Of a DNA stretch of 64,000 nucleotides, positions 32,089 to 43,565 are shown piece by piece. Position numbers and translations under genes: made by a program. The notes below the pieces were generated by a model. That model made no database searches. It saw only the letters and a program-made list of their open reading frames with translations, and was not told the DNA's origin. Origin of the DNA: Anthoceros angustus (Eukaryota; Streptophyta; Anthocerotopsida; Anthocerotales; Anthocerotaceae); assembly GCA_010909165.1 (NCBI GenBank), contig VJWM01000025.1:1302001-1366000 (forward strand), in the 5' to 3' direction. Each line of letters opens with the position of its first letter. The stretch's first letter is position 1.

Positions 32089-32139
32089 GAACTTATTTAA
32101 GTGATCTCATTTTGTCTCAGGGATCACTTAAATAAGTTC
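32089..32139. repeat. Perfect 18-bp inverted repeat
   Basis: Left arm gaacttatttaagtgatc (32089-32106) is perfectly matched by the right arm gatcacttaaataagttc (32122-32139) with a 15-nt loop. It could be the core of a MITE or snapback element. Confidence 0.9.
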
Positions 32140-32487
32140 TTTGCCACAACATAAGGAAGGCTTAAACCTCACTAAGAAGCGCACGTGTGAGTTTCCCGCA
32201 TGTTGCTCAAGCAGCGGATCTTTATTCTATTGAAATCTATGCCATACAGAGGGCATGGCCAAATGCAATCCAGTTGGCAATTTGTAGGCCATCTTTATGA
32301 AATATCATGGATAGCCAGTGTGTACCCATAAGGACACAGAGATGGTTCGGAGAGGGCTCACCCATAAAGTTGTTCTACGGCCGACCGAAAAAGAACTGCT
32401 ATAATTTTAGATGAAAAACCTACAATGATGAAGAGAATTCACATAAAGATCCCACTAGGCTAAGCACCAAAAAGAGTGATTTCATAT

Positions 32488-32550
32488 CTAGTAAAAATCT
32501 TGGCTAATTCCAGTTGACTAGAGTGAGAAATTAGCCTAGATTTTTACTAG
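32488..32550. repeat. 22-bp inverted repeat with one mismatch
   Basis: The arm at 32488-32509 starts ctagtaaaaatct and pairs with the arm at 32529-32550, which ends agatttttactag; one base differs. The loop is 19 nt. Confidence 0.88.
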
Positions 32551-35500
32551 CAAAAATAAATCAGAGGAGAACGAATCAACAATATTCAAGATGGAAATGC
32601 GGCTAGAATAAAATAATTTAACCCGTCTTCTTTTGGATGCTGTGATCACATAATAACGTGAAAGCTTCGTAGGCCCTATTAGTATTCGAATCGTCCAGAA
32701 GGGGTTATTGCACAAAAGTCCTCACACTGTCTTTTGCAGAGGGTTGAAGCCCAATTAGTGTATTATAATATACATATTTTGTAGATAATAACTTCAACTA
32801 TAGATGCCTAAACCTTGAACCATTAGACTTTGTATTAGCAACCACAAGCCACAAGTACTCTGAATTGCGGCTGTGAGCTTGCATTGAGCTTTGTAGATTC
32901 CAACTAAGAACATCTTGGATTATGAACACTTTGATTTCTGGCTATGACTTTGTGGATTATACATTAGCTATTCTCAACCCCAGTGGTATGCACTTTTTTT
33001 TTTTCTGTCTGAGAGGAGTGAAGTATGAGTCAATGACCTGCTTGTTTAATGTTGCAATGAGACATGAATCCTTGCAGTATTTAAAGCGCATCCAGCCAAA
33101 AAATGCAAATGCATTCTAATCCTACCTTAAGCTTATGCGGTCAAACTTCTCATGATTGGCTTGCCCCAAATGGACAAGAGGGCGTATGGATCCGACCTCC
33201 CTGCCAACGTTCATAAAGCCAATTCAATTGTTGCAAAATTAGCGGGCGGGAGAGCCTCAAAGGAAACAAAATGAGTGAAATGAAGAACATGATTTGAAAC
33301 AATTGCCTTGGCGACATAACTTCCTTTGACATGGCCCCAATTTAGGTATGTTAGCTAATGTATAGCACAAAAGGTAAAGCAATCTTCAATCATTTCACAT
33401 GAAATGTCTATATACGTGCAAAAGGCTACGCTTAATCTGCGTTAGGTCTAATTAGCTTTATTGATGTCATGACTAAAGATGAAAATAAAAACCTCCAATT
33501 GGCCCAAAGCTAGGGTAGCGTATGCTGCAACAATGCTGTTAGTTATTGTGGGCGATGACGCAAGACGTGATTTCTTTCAGTTAGTATGTCTAGAACTTTT
33601 AATTGCATTCTTGTTATAAATCGGCTAACTTCTATTGCACGAGGTATGTATGGAAGTGGAGAATATTAAATTATAGGTATCTAATGGATTTTATTTTGGA
33701 ATGATGTTGCATATTAGTTCATCAGTTTATTTGGTCCTTTTTGTGAAGCATATCTTATGATGGAAGGGGAACAAATAATAATAGGTGACGCCCATTGGAC
33801 TTTATATAAGATGCAATTTCATGTTGATGAAACCACGAAAATTACATTTATGAATTTCTTTGGAGGTGTGGATAATACTTGAGATATGAAAAGGAGATGT
33901 GATGTGTTTGAGGAAATGAATAGAGTGCTTCCATCAATTAGAGAGAAAAAAAAGTTGATTGGCTAGCACAATGTTCTAATCCTAGATGTAATGGTCGATC
34001 CGAAGCATTGTTATAAATTAGTCAAAATCTCTTAATATGAGAGGGTGTTTGCTGAAGCTCTGATGAAAAACTTGTGAACCAAAAAGGACAACAACCTTAC
34101 TTTCCCTGTTGACTACCCACTGGTTGGACTCAAATAGGTATTATATAGATATTGAAAGTTAATTTGAACCAACTTTCATGTACGCTTATGGCTCATAGTG
34201 TTGGGAGTTTTTTGCACCTAGCTAAGGGATGTTGCTAAGAAATTACTTAGTTTACCTCCTACAACAACAGGGAGCCAGATTTTGGAGTGCATGGCGACAC
34301 ATCTGGAAGTACAAATGAGCTTCTATCAAGGTCGATCAGGTTGCAATGTTTGGTTTATGTTTATTTCAATAGAGGGATTCTTACATGCCTAGGAGATAGC
34401 ATAGATGCGAACGATTATGTAATGTATGTCGATAGTCTAGCTTCTCTTCAAGTGACAATGGATGTAGAGACTTGTAACAATACTTTAACAACTTAGCACT
34501 GAGCAATGATTCATAATTAATATTTTAAATATTTTAAGCACATATATATATACTACATTGTACGTATATTGAAGAATGGTTACATGTCATATTATGTGTA
34601 AAGTTATGTGTCATGACAGTAATTACATGTAAATGTGTAACGCCGAGTGTCAGTGGGGGGTTTACAATATAGATTCACAGCTATCTCGTGTCCCATATCC
34701 CTTTCGTGCATGTTTCAAGTAGTCAATGGGTTCACCTTATCCATCATTGAAGTGATCATGGTAGCCCTCCTGCACATCTTTCAAGTAGTCCATGGGTTCA
34801 TCATATTCATCCTTGAAGTGATCATAATAGCCTCTCTCCAAATCTCCCGAGAAATCCATCATGTGTTTAATGATGGGACATTGGCAAGGGAGAGTATTGT
34901 CTCATCTAAATCACGGAATACCATTACGGGTTATATCGTCATGTGAACCACGGGATATCATTGGGATGTTGTCATATGTCGAAGAGAAGATACAAACATT
35001 TTCATCTATCTATCATACCATCTCGAACATCTCATAAGATCATGGACTCACACGAGGAGTTCAAAAGTAAGAGAGTTGATTTTCCTTAATGGTAAACATC
35101 AATACATCTATCCCCTATATTGAAACAACATTATACTAACGAGAGACAAAATTCCACCAATCTAGGAGGCTATTGTCTTATATAGGTACTTATTGAAGGC
35201 TCTAATTAGGTTCATCCTAGTTGAATTATAATTATTTATTACTAATGATGTAAGATATTTATAAGAAGCAGTCTAAAATTGAATATGAAATGTACAGCGG
35301 GTTAGCGGAATGACAACCTAGGTCCTGCGGGAAATTTTCAATGAGGCCACCAACCGTGGAGTGACTTAAAAAACTACCGTATCCCGAATGGTAATTCTAT
35401 GTTAATTAATTAAAATTAGTAAAATTTGAAAATTCAGAAATTATTATACTTAAAATGCCCAATTTGTCAAAATTTACAAGTTTAAGATGCCAGAAACAAG

Positions 35501-36053
35501 GAAACTAGGGTTTGTGTGGAAAGTTAGAGCTTGTTTAGGGGAGGTCTATATACATTCATCAATTCTATATAGATACCTATGTATTCTAATGGTTGTTGTA
35601 ATTTGATAAAATTATTTTTCATAAAAGTTAAAAGTTTGGAAATATAAATATTTATGTTAAACGATATTTTTTACAAAAAATAATTATTTCGACATTACCC
35701 TGCTGAACCACCCCTCGGGGTACGGTATTGAAATTCCGTTTTTGGTTACCGAATTTATTGAAAACGCATCAAAGTTTTTTGGGGATCTCATTCGGCCGTC
35801 TGTAGATGAATTGTAAGTGGTAGCGGGGCAGAGCGTCGGAATTGACAGGTCCTGATGTTGTGGCAAAGAATTGGACTTAGACTTGGAGAACGAGTGAGAG
35901 TCCAGTCGACCGATGTTGCTATCATAAGCTTAACACAGTCCTTGTCTTGCGGCCGGCCAGCTACGAATCGAGCCGACTCCTACTTATTCCACCGACTCCC
36001 ACCAGTACCATTTCACCTGCAGAGCGCTGGCTAGGTAGTCCAATTCTCCGTTC

Positions 36054-38654
36054 TCATTGTCGACCCTTGCAACTGCAAGAACCAGCTGCGAATCGATGCA
36101 CACGGTACCCATCCCTTACAACAATGTCTCTCTTTTCAACCCTTGACAAGACTTCGGTGCTACTGTGGCAGTCACTGCACATGCGGAGATTCTTTGTTAC
36201 CATCAGAGGTGTGCCACTCGGGGTGTTCAAAAGACCGTACGCCAAAGCGAGCTTCTCAGCATGCCCACAAAGCGCATCTTCCTTGTCCTTCTCAGACAGT
36301 GGCTTCAACACCAGGTTTGTGTGGGGTACATGACCCCCTTCCTCCTTCAGGCGTGCATTCATACTCTCTACCGTGAGAGAAATATCCTCCCTGTTTTCTC
36401 CCACCACAAATGTATGTATTTGCTTTTTTACCTCAATGCCCGCAACTGCAGGTTTCTTGTTAGCTCCTGCTGCAATTCTCTGTTTTTCAATCCTGTCTAC
36501 GTCAGTCCACCTACCTGCATCTGCATAGACATTGGCCATGAGCACATATGGGGACGCCTGCTTAGGGTCGATTCTAACAAGACCTTCAAAACAACGTGTC
36601 GCCCTCTCTACATCCCCTTGACCTTTGCAGGCATTCAGCAAAGATGTCAACCCCACAACATTGTTTTGGCTCTCACACGACAGTAGCATCTTCTCTGCCT
36701 CATCTAAATGGCCCGCCCGTCCAAGAAGCTCAACCATGCAAGAGTAATGCTCGACAGAAGGTTGGATGCCGTGCCGTTCAACCATGGCATCAAAGTGCTT
36801 GCGACCCTGCTTCACCAGTCCCTCCTGACTGCATGCTACGAAAAGGCAAGTAAAAGTAGCCTCGTCAGGCTGAATGCCAGCCGCTAACATCTCCTCAAAA
36901 CAAGCTAGTGCATAGTGACCTTCACCACAGGTGCCACACCCAGCTATCAGAGCCGTCCATGTCACCACATCCTTTGTAGATAAACTGTCAAAAACCCTGC
37001 GTGCATCTTCCAGTTGCCCACAATTTGCATACATCTCCACCAGGCAGGTGCCCACCACTGTGTTTTCTAGCTTTCCTCTTTCCACAACCTGTGAGTGCAG
37101 CTGCCTGCCCTTGTCTAAGGCACCAGCACTAGAACAAGCCTTCAATAGGCAAGCAAAAGTAAAATCGTCAGCCAAAATTAGGCCCTCTTCCTCCATTTGT
37201 CCATACAGAACAAGCGCCTCTTGACCAAGCCCATGATTTGCATATCCAGCAATCAGGGCTGTCCACGTCACCACATTTTTTGTGGCCAAACTGTCAAAGA
37301 CCCGGCGTGCATCTTCCAGTTCGCCACATTTTGCATACATGTCCACCAGGCAGGTGCCCACCACAATGTCAGATTCTAGTTGCCTGCTTAAACGAATTTG
37401 TGAGTGCAGCTGTCTGCCCTTCTGTAAGGCACCAGCACTTGCACAGGCCTTCAGAAGGTAAGCAAAAGTAAAATGGTCAGCCAAAATCAGGCCCTCCTCC
37501 TCCATTTGTCCATACAAAACAAGCGCCTCTTGAGCGAGCCCACCATTTGTGTACCCAGCGAGCAGGGCATTCCACGTCACCACATTTTTTGAGGCCAAGC
37601 TGTCGAAAACACTCCGTGCAGCATCCAGTTCCCCACATTTTGCATACATGTCCACCAGGCAGCTGCCAACAAACAAGTTAGGAGGAATGCCACTGAGCAA
37701 CACATCCGAGTGCACTTTCCTGCCAGATTCCAAGTCTGCGGTCAGTGCACAACCTTGAAGGGCAGCTGCGAAGACGTGAGCGTTAGCTTTTACACCCGAC
37801 TCACGCATCTCAAAGTACAGCTGTATGGCCTCATTAGGTTTCCCATGTTTAGCATGGGCTGAGATTATGGAAAACCACATGAAGACATCTGGTTTGCCCA
37901 CCCTGGTGAACACATCCATGGCCTCTTGCAACCTTCCCACACATGCGTACATGCGCAAGATGTGGTTCCCCACGTATGCATTTGCCTCGTACCCAAGTTT
38001 GACCGAGAGATCATGAACTCGGCGCCCCACAACCAGATCCTTCTTGGCTGCACAAAGTTTCAGCACAGTATAAAAGAGAGACTGAGAGACAGGGCAGTCT
38101 GCTTGCGCCAGAAACTCCAGGGCTCCAACGGCCTCAGTAAGCTTCCCCTGACGACATAGCGAGCTCACAGTCACTGCCGCTGCGCCAATTTCCGGTCCTG
38201 CATGCCTGCCAGGCTCAGCTGTGGAGGGAGACGCACCATGACCCATCTGCATATCCAAACCAACGAGCAGCTCGTCCACCCACGGAGGCTTGAAAAAGTT
38301 GTCTAACCACAGGACCTCGCCGGATCCCTTATGCCGGAAGTCAGGTGAGCGGGAGCTCTTCTTATCTCGCCTGTTATCCCACCACATGGTAGGGTCCAAA
38401 AAAAATCCTCGCCACAGGAGCTCCTGCTCCTGGGAACGGCTGTCGCTGGACAATCCTTGCCCAGGTATACATTTTCCAGGAAGTACTGGGTTCCTTACGC
38501 TGCTGCACCTCCAGGCTTGGTTGTTTGCCAGCGGTTGACCCCCTAAGGTGAGATGAGGGTTAGCTCCTGGTAGAATCCCTGTACATCCACCAATCTGCTG
38601 GGTCCACAACCGATCGGGTTGCCATACTGTGGCCATCTTACAGGCACAACTCAT
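36054..38654 (-). CDS. PLS-class PPR protein with PDF motif and DYW:KP domain (gene KP3)
   Basis: Single exon, 866 aa, ATG at 38654 (a second in-frame Met at 38636 matches the start of the pseudogene paralogue at 2226). Around residues 80-130 there is a full PDF motif: FFLDPTMWWDNRR, SPDFRHKGSGEVLWL, KPPWVDELL. Only four P-L-S triplets follow, half the number in KP1 and KP2, then P2-L2-S2, E1-E2 and a complete deaminase domain with KKPAVAGIEV, GHAEKLALAYG, CSDCH and CSC. The protein ends CSCKGRQ. PG-box and terminal differences make it the most diverged KP member here. It is the intact sister of the pseudogene at the left edge; they share MATVWQPD, CTGIL and QPLANNQA. It is expected to act in mitochondria or plastids as an RNA editing factor. 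Confidence 0.93.
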   Translation of the reverse strand: MSCACKMATVWQPDRLWTQQIGGCTGILPGANPHLTLGGQPLANNQAWRCSSVRNPVLPGKCIPGQGLSSDSRSQEQELLWRGFFLDPTMWWDNRRDKKSSRSPDFRHKGSGEVLWLDNFFKPPWVDELLVGLDMQMGHGASPSTAEPGRHAGPEIGAAAVTVSSLCRQGKLTEAVGALEFLAQADCPVSQSLFYTVLKLCAAKKDLVVGRRVHDLSVKLGYEANAYVGNHILRMYACVGRLQEAMDVFTRVGKPDVFMWFSIISAHAKHGKPNEAIQLYFEMRESGVKANAHVFAAALQGCALTADLESGRKVHSDVLLSGIPPNLFVGSCLVDMYAKCGELDAARSVFDSLASKNVVTWNALLAGYTNGGLAQEALVLYGQMEEEGLILADHFTFAYLLKACASAGALQKGRQLHSQIRLSRQLESDIVVGTCLVDMYAKCGELEDARRVFDSLATKNVVTWTALIAGYANHGLGQEALVLYGQMEEEGLILADDFTFACLLKACSSAGALDKGRQLHSQVVERGKLENTVVGTCLVEMYANCGQLEDARRVFDSLSTKDVVTWTALIAGCGTCGEGHYALACFEEMLAAGIQPDEATFTCLFVACSQEGLVKQGRKHFDAMVERHGIQPSVEHYSCMVELLGRAGHLDEAEKMLLSCESQNNVVGLTSLLNACKGQGDVERATRCFEGLVRIDPKQASPYVLMANVYADAGRWTDVDRIEKQRIAAGANKKPAVAGIEVKKQIHTFVVGENREDISLTVESMNARLKEEGGHVPHTNLVLKPLSEKDKEDALCGHAEKLALAYGLLNTPSGTPLMVTKNLRMCSDCHSSTEVLSRVEKRDIVVRDGYRVHRFAAGSCSCKGRQ

Positions 38655-40379
38655 GTTGAGCAGAGCGAACAGTGCAGGCCGTGGCAGGATGCATAGAACC
38701 TATGGATGACAACAACAACAAACCGTGGAGAGCACACACTAGCCTTCAGTGAGTGCAGTATGGACGGCCAACAACGGAAAAGACGAACGCTTGCGGCTTT
38801 CAGAACCGCGCTCTCACACAAAAGCCGGCCGTGAAGATAAGGCGCGGTTCACTAATACGACCAGTACCAGTCTCTAGAGAACCTTCGTAGAGGCAAAGAT
38901 TTCTACGACGTGCGAATTGTTGGAACCGTGAACAATGACATTACCAGTAAGCACCGGAGGGAGAGAGGCCAAAGGGCTGGAGTCTTTTCTATAAATTTTT
39001 GTTTAACCGAACTTACAAGGTCATACGTTTTGCTTACAGAATATCATATCCTAACTTTTTAAAACTTTTTGTTTATAGAATATCATATCCTAAGTTTCAG
39101 GGGATCAAGTTTCGGATCCCACCCGGGACAGTGTCTACGAACATGTTATCCTTAACCCTCTGGGTTGGGCGGCATAGGGATACACGACGGCTAAGGTCCA
39201 CAAGTACTCTCCTATGCAGGAAGGCCACGCCTTTGTCCCCAAGACTCACGAAGCCATGGGCAAGGATTTCTCTATGTTCGTCAAGGCCTGCGCCAAGGCT
39301 TATCATAGCCGCAATAATGGGGTTGGCCTCCCCCTTTCTTGTATTGTTGTTTTCTTTCTACAGAGGGTTTCCAACGACAGCGAGCATGGGAGATCCAGCT
39401 TCTTTGACTCTTCATATAAGTAGGCCTTTTCATATCCCTGACCACGAAGTTCTTCGTGCGGTTGGTAGTTTTGAAATGCGTGATCGTGGGGCTAGTCCTC
39501 TAACATGCTGCCCTTCGTTGGGTTTTCCCCCTTTGTTTATGGGGTGGATGAGTTTTTCCCATCTCTTTTTTAAAAGTAAAGTCTTCTTTTCGCCCAATCC
39601 TAACTTTCTGGAAAGTTTTGCTTATAGAATGTTAGATCCTAACTTTCAGGGGTGTTTTGCTTATAGAATATCATATCCTAACTTTTCGGGGTTGGCCGAT
39701 GGTCCTCCACCATCTTGCAAGGGGGATTGCCCCTTCATACTGTTGCAAACATGTATGGATTCATACTGTTGCAGACATGTATGGGTTGATATTGTTGCAG
39801 ACATGTATGGGTTCATACTATTGCAGACATGTATGGGTTCATGCAACAACATATATGGTTCATACTGTTGTGTTGAAGACATGTATGGGATAGCAGCTTC
39901 GACTTTGATTCAATACACCATTATGATTTCGGAGCTACTAAATAATAAAAAAAATTATCCAACCCCAAGGTGCTGAACCCCAATATGGGGAACTTAGGAG
40001 AAACGGGGACTTGGTCCACCCTCTTGTAGACAGCGAACTTGGTCCAACCTCTTCCTGGTCCAACCTTTTGTAAGAGATGGACTCTATTCATGGCTTCATA
40101 CAGACAAAACTATTACCATAGACCAAGCTCGCTATCATATTTACGCGTTGATCTCACTATTATGTTTATGCGTTGATGGGATAACACACCATGGCATCGA
40201 AAATCTACTTTCCATCTATTTATCTCAAGATCCCTAGCAAAGAGCTGCCTGTAGTAGATCTAGCTAGATTTGACCACCCGCCCTTCAGGGATATCTCAAC
40301 CTCACTGTAAAGAAGAGATTCCAACCAACAAGGCCGACCACAGAAAAGAAGATGAAGGAGCCCTGGAGTTGTGTGCGAA
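38655..40379. other. Intergenic, decayed repeats
   Basis: No gene is supported. The motif agaatatcatatcctaact recurs near 39039, 39076, 39624 (variant) and 39662, bracketing about 600 bp that includes the open frame MQEGHAFVPKTHEAMGKDF at 39214. This could be an old element with repeated ends. A 26-bp array follows at 39734. Confidence 0.5.
39734..39890. repeat. 26-bp minisatellite
   Basis: Units of ttcatactgttgcagacat plus gtatggg start at 39734, 39760, 39786 and 39812, then decay by 39890. Confidence 0.9.
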
Positions 40380-40790
40380 CATGCCAGGATCAGCATGCCT
40401 ATATATCTCGCAGCAGGAGGCAGCCTGATCGAACAGGTTGGCTTCACTCAGAACTTCGGCAAGCGCCCACCAAGTCGGAGCTGCTGGGTGGGGAAACCCT
40501 GCAGTCGCCAAGGGGGAACAGCCAAGCTGCCTTGGACTACCTCATATCACTGGACAGTGACAACATATTTCGGGAACACGGACAAAATGGTGGTAGCAGC
40601 ACGAGTGCTGAAAGGGAAGAAACGTTGGTGCTGAATCGCAAGGCCTTTGCCGTAGCCATGACATCGGAAGGCTTTAAACCCAAGGATGTTGCGGCCAACA
40701 TGTGGCAAGTGCACAAACAAGCTGCGGGAAACAGGCAGAGATTCGCCTTTCGCGTCCCACTGCAACTGGCTGCTCCGGGCAACTGTGGCA
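40380..40790 (+). pseudogene. O-fucosyltransferase-like fragment
   Basis: This matches the last exon of the intact gene at 53.4-55.2 kb (reverse strand there). Shared pieces are MPIYLAAGGSLIEQVGFTQ, KSELLGG, LDYLISLDSD, YFGN, DKMVVAARVLKGKK, TLVLNRKAFAVAMTSEGF and KPKDVAANMWQVHKQA. They fall in two or more frames, so the copy is dead. It lacks every upstream exon. As it lies within one exon of the parent, it cannot be told whether it arose through RNA or DNA. Confidence 0.9.
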
Positions 40791-41126
40791 ATCGAGCTTC
40801 CATATACTGACCAGTAAATCACAAGTCTCTCTCGTCACTGACCAGGGAGCATACAATATGAAGTTTAGGGTTTAGAGGTCTACATGGGCCAACAATCTGA
40901 ACATCCGCAGTACGCCGAAGCCAATACTCTCGGCTCTGAGACCTTCATCGTTGCCGGTGAAGACATAATGAACCAGCCCTGGCCGAGCACAAGCATCAAA
41001 TCCTGCAAAACCACACTTGCTGACGATAAGCGACGATGACAGGGATGGAAAGCAGCAACAACTCAAGTCAGAATGCGCAGCATGTTGAGCAACACGGTAA
41101 CCTGCCTGCAGACGCAAAGACGCCAG
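40791..41126. other. Intergenic, 3' flank of UBL5
   Basis: No gene is seen. It probably holds the UBL5 3' UTR, as UBL5 is transcribed leftward into this stretch. Confidence 0.5.
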
Positions 41127-41348
41127 TCAGTTGTAGTAAAGCTCCAGGCCCATGCCATCATGGATCTCGTAGTCCTGCAGAGTGATGTGATCCTTGTAGA
41201 TGGTGTACCACTTCTGGATGCGGATCTTGTCGGGCCGCGTCCCAGTCTGCGCTGCCACCAACTTCTTCAAATCGCCAATTGTGTCATCCTCGTTGCACTT
41301 CACCCTCACCTTCTTCCCTAGCCTGTCGTTGAGCACCACCTCAATCAT
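41127..41348 (-). CDS. UBL5: Ubiquitin-like protein 5 / Hub1
   Basis: Intronless, 73 aa, the exact family length. The sequence [20 protein letters not shown], then [40 protein letters not shown] and GMGLELYYN is nearly invariant in eukaryotes. It ends in the YY motif plus one residue instead of a Gly-Gly tail, so it is not conjugated. It binds spliceosomal proteins (Snu66/HIND motif) and affects pre-mRNA splicing. Its ATG faces the NAA30 ATG across 269 bp. Confidence 0.97.
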   Translation of the reverse strand: MIEVVLNDRLGKKVRVKCNEDDTIGDLKKLVAAQTGTRPDKIRIQKWYTIYKDHITLQDYEIHDGMGLELYYN

Positions 41349-41373
41349 GTTGGCGCCCCTGCTTGCTCCTGCC

Positions 41374-41440
41374 CTTGCTCGCTCCTGGCTTTCCTTGCTC
41401 GCTCCTGGCTTTCCTTGCTCGCTCCTGGCCTTCCTTGCTC
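41374..41440. repeat. 20-bp tandem repeat upstream of UBL5
   Basis: Three copies of gctcctggctttccttgctc start at 41381, 41401 and 41421, in the shared UBL5/NAA30 upstream region. Related partial units flank them. Confidence 0.9.
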
Positions 41441-41617
41441 GTCTTGCCTTTGCTGGCTCCTGCCCTGCGATTGAGCACAGCGATATCCTCGAACGACATA
41501 TATAAGAAGTATTTCAATTTGTAACTGGAAGCGTGAAGGTCACGCCACGCTTGAAGCACGCAGGAACCCTAAACTTAAGTCACTCTCCGTAGTCTCGAGT
41601 CTCGCCCTCCGGGCGCC

Positions 41618-42570
41618 ATGGAGGCTTCCAAGCAAGCAGGGATCCGTTACGAGCAGTACAGGGACGAGACGCAGCTGCCGACTGTTATGGCTCTCATCGA
41701 CCAGGAGCTCTCGGAACCCTACTCCATCTTCACATATAGATATTTCATTACGTTATGGCCTCACCTATGCTTTATGGTAATGAAAGCCTCCACCTTTGGA
41801 ATTGTGGGGGCTCAACTCGGATCTGTATGTGTTCCCGTCCGACATGTGTTTTGTGTTGTGAGCAGGCTTTTGATGAGGGCAAATGCGTAGGCACCATTGT
41901 GTGCAAAATGGGGGAGCATGGGTCTACCATAATGCGGGGCTACATTGCCATGCTTGTGGTGATCAAGCCTTACAGAGGGAAAGGCATTGGTGAGTACTGG
42001 ACCTGCACTCTGTGTCATCACCTCAGTAGCGTAGCCAGGCTGAGATTCGTCCTCACATTCATATTGGGCTTCTGGTAGCTACGGAGCTGGTCACCCGATG
42101 TATCCAAGTCATGCGTGATGGAGGATGCGATGAGGTTGGTGTGCCATCTTTTCTCTGCTTGCACAAGTTGCAAAGCCACTGCATTTCTGACAGGAGCGAT
42201 CTGCTGGCTGGGGCAGGTTACTTTGGAAGCAGAGGTGACTAATGAAGGAGCGTTAGCACTGTATGGCAACCTGGGCTTCATTCGGGCTAAGCGCTTGCAC
42301 AGATACTACTTGAATGGAGTGGACGCCTACCGGCTCAAGCTGCTGTTTCCCAGGCCACAGGATGCAAATACCATGCACATGCTTTTAAACTTGGAGCAAG
42401 AACACGATCACCACGACTGCTCTCAGCACAACCATCAGCAACACGATTGTTCAGGACACGGCCACAACCACCATCACCATCATGGACCACATCAGCACCG
42501 ACACGATCACGGCCATTCGCATCCCTACATGCTTCCACATAGACATGGTCCAAATTGCAATCACGGTTGA
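41618..42570 (+). CDS. NAA30: N-alpha-acetyltransferase 30 with histidine-rich tail
   Basis: Exons 41618-41776, 41866-41989, 42079-42134, 42217-42570; introns 82-89 bp; 230 aa. NAA30 (yeast Mak3) is the catalytic subunit of NatC, which acetylates N-termini such as Met-Leu and Met-Ile on nascent chains. Diagnostic pieces are [40 protein letters not shown] for acetyl-CoA binding, [20 protein letters not shown] and [17 protein letters not shown]. The GNAT domain is complete. After residue 165 there is an unusual tail of about 60 residues in which roughly two fifths are His, mixed with Cys, Asp and Gly ([33 protein letters not shown]). This resembles metal-chelating tails of other proteins and is not part of the usual NAA30 core. 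Confidence 0.94.
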
Positions 42571-43565
42571 CAATCTCTCTGGTTGTGCCGTCAACTGTAC
42601 AACATTCAGAGTGCAGGAATTCTAGGCTGCGCCCTGAGTGGAGTTTTGAGATAGAGTGTCATAGTTTCATAGTACAGGTATTACAACCTCAATGTAAGCT
42701 CTCATTGAGCTATATTTATTAACTTCTCATTGCCACGGCAGTGAATTCTCGCATCCAATGCTTGGCATGGAGTCCCCGTACTGTGAACTTGCGGGCGTAC
42801 ACAGCTCTACCTCACCTGCCCAATCCAGCTAATTGACTTATTTCCTCCTCAGTGAATTTCGTGCTTTCGGACACACAGAGGCGATGGCAAACAGAGTGTT
42901 CCTTCACCATATTGCTCACAAAATGTTGCAGTTACTGCTGTGAACAAAGGTGCAGGGTCCCGCCGCTTGCCGATATTTCCCCCATCAACCTCCATACCGT
43001 TTTCGAAGAGCTCGTCTACTTGGATGAGATAACAGCATGATGTCGCAGATACAGGGAAATAATAAGCATTGAGCCTTCGGTGATATCTCTCTGTGTCTGT
43101 CGCCTCTCTCGGTTAAAGCAATAAGTCACGAAGTATATTACAATCTTGGTCATACAATCCCAACAGATTAGTGTCCATCATTTGCACATACATCAAACAC
43201 AACAAACAGAACAGTTTAGTTGAAGACGTGCACCACTGACCAATACACTAATGAACCCAGCGTGACGCCAAATCGCTGAATCGCTTGGCTTGACATCCAA
43301 ACATCCACAGAACGCTTTTCCAAATATGTACAGGCAGAAAGCGCTCGAAATTTCAGATCATACTCAACAGAGCTTGAGTCCCCATTCTCATCAGAAGAAT
43401 TGTAGCTTTGGCACATACAATCCCTCCTTATCTAGAAGAGTGGAACAATTCAAGCCATGAGGAAAAACTTGTCTGGATAACACAACACCTTGCATTACTA
43501 CAAGCTTCCTCTCCATCTTCGATAAGGTGGTGATCCGTACAATGTCTTTCTCAAGAGACTGACCA
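42571..43565. other. Intergenic, 3' flanks of convergent genes
   Basis: Flanks of NAA30 and the KGD4-like gene. Short ORFs here show no recognisable motif. Confidence 0.5.

Larger units (their letters stand above)
31381..36053. other. AT-rich gene-poor region
   Basis: About 4.7 kb of visibly AT-rich sequence with no ORF over 100 codons and no recognised motif. It is probably decayed transposon sequence. Two strong hairpins lie at 32089-32139 and 32488-32550. Confidence 0.7.

Noticed and set aside
42852-43040. A 62-codon plus-strand ORF starting MNFVLSDTQRRWQ.
   Set aside because: No motif, Cys-rich random composition, and located in 3' flanks of convergent genes.
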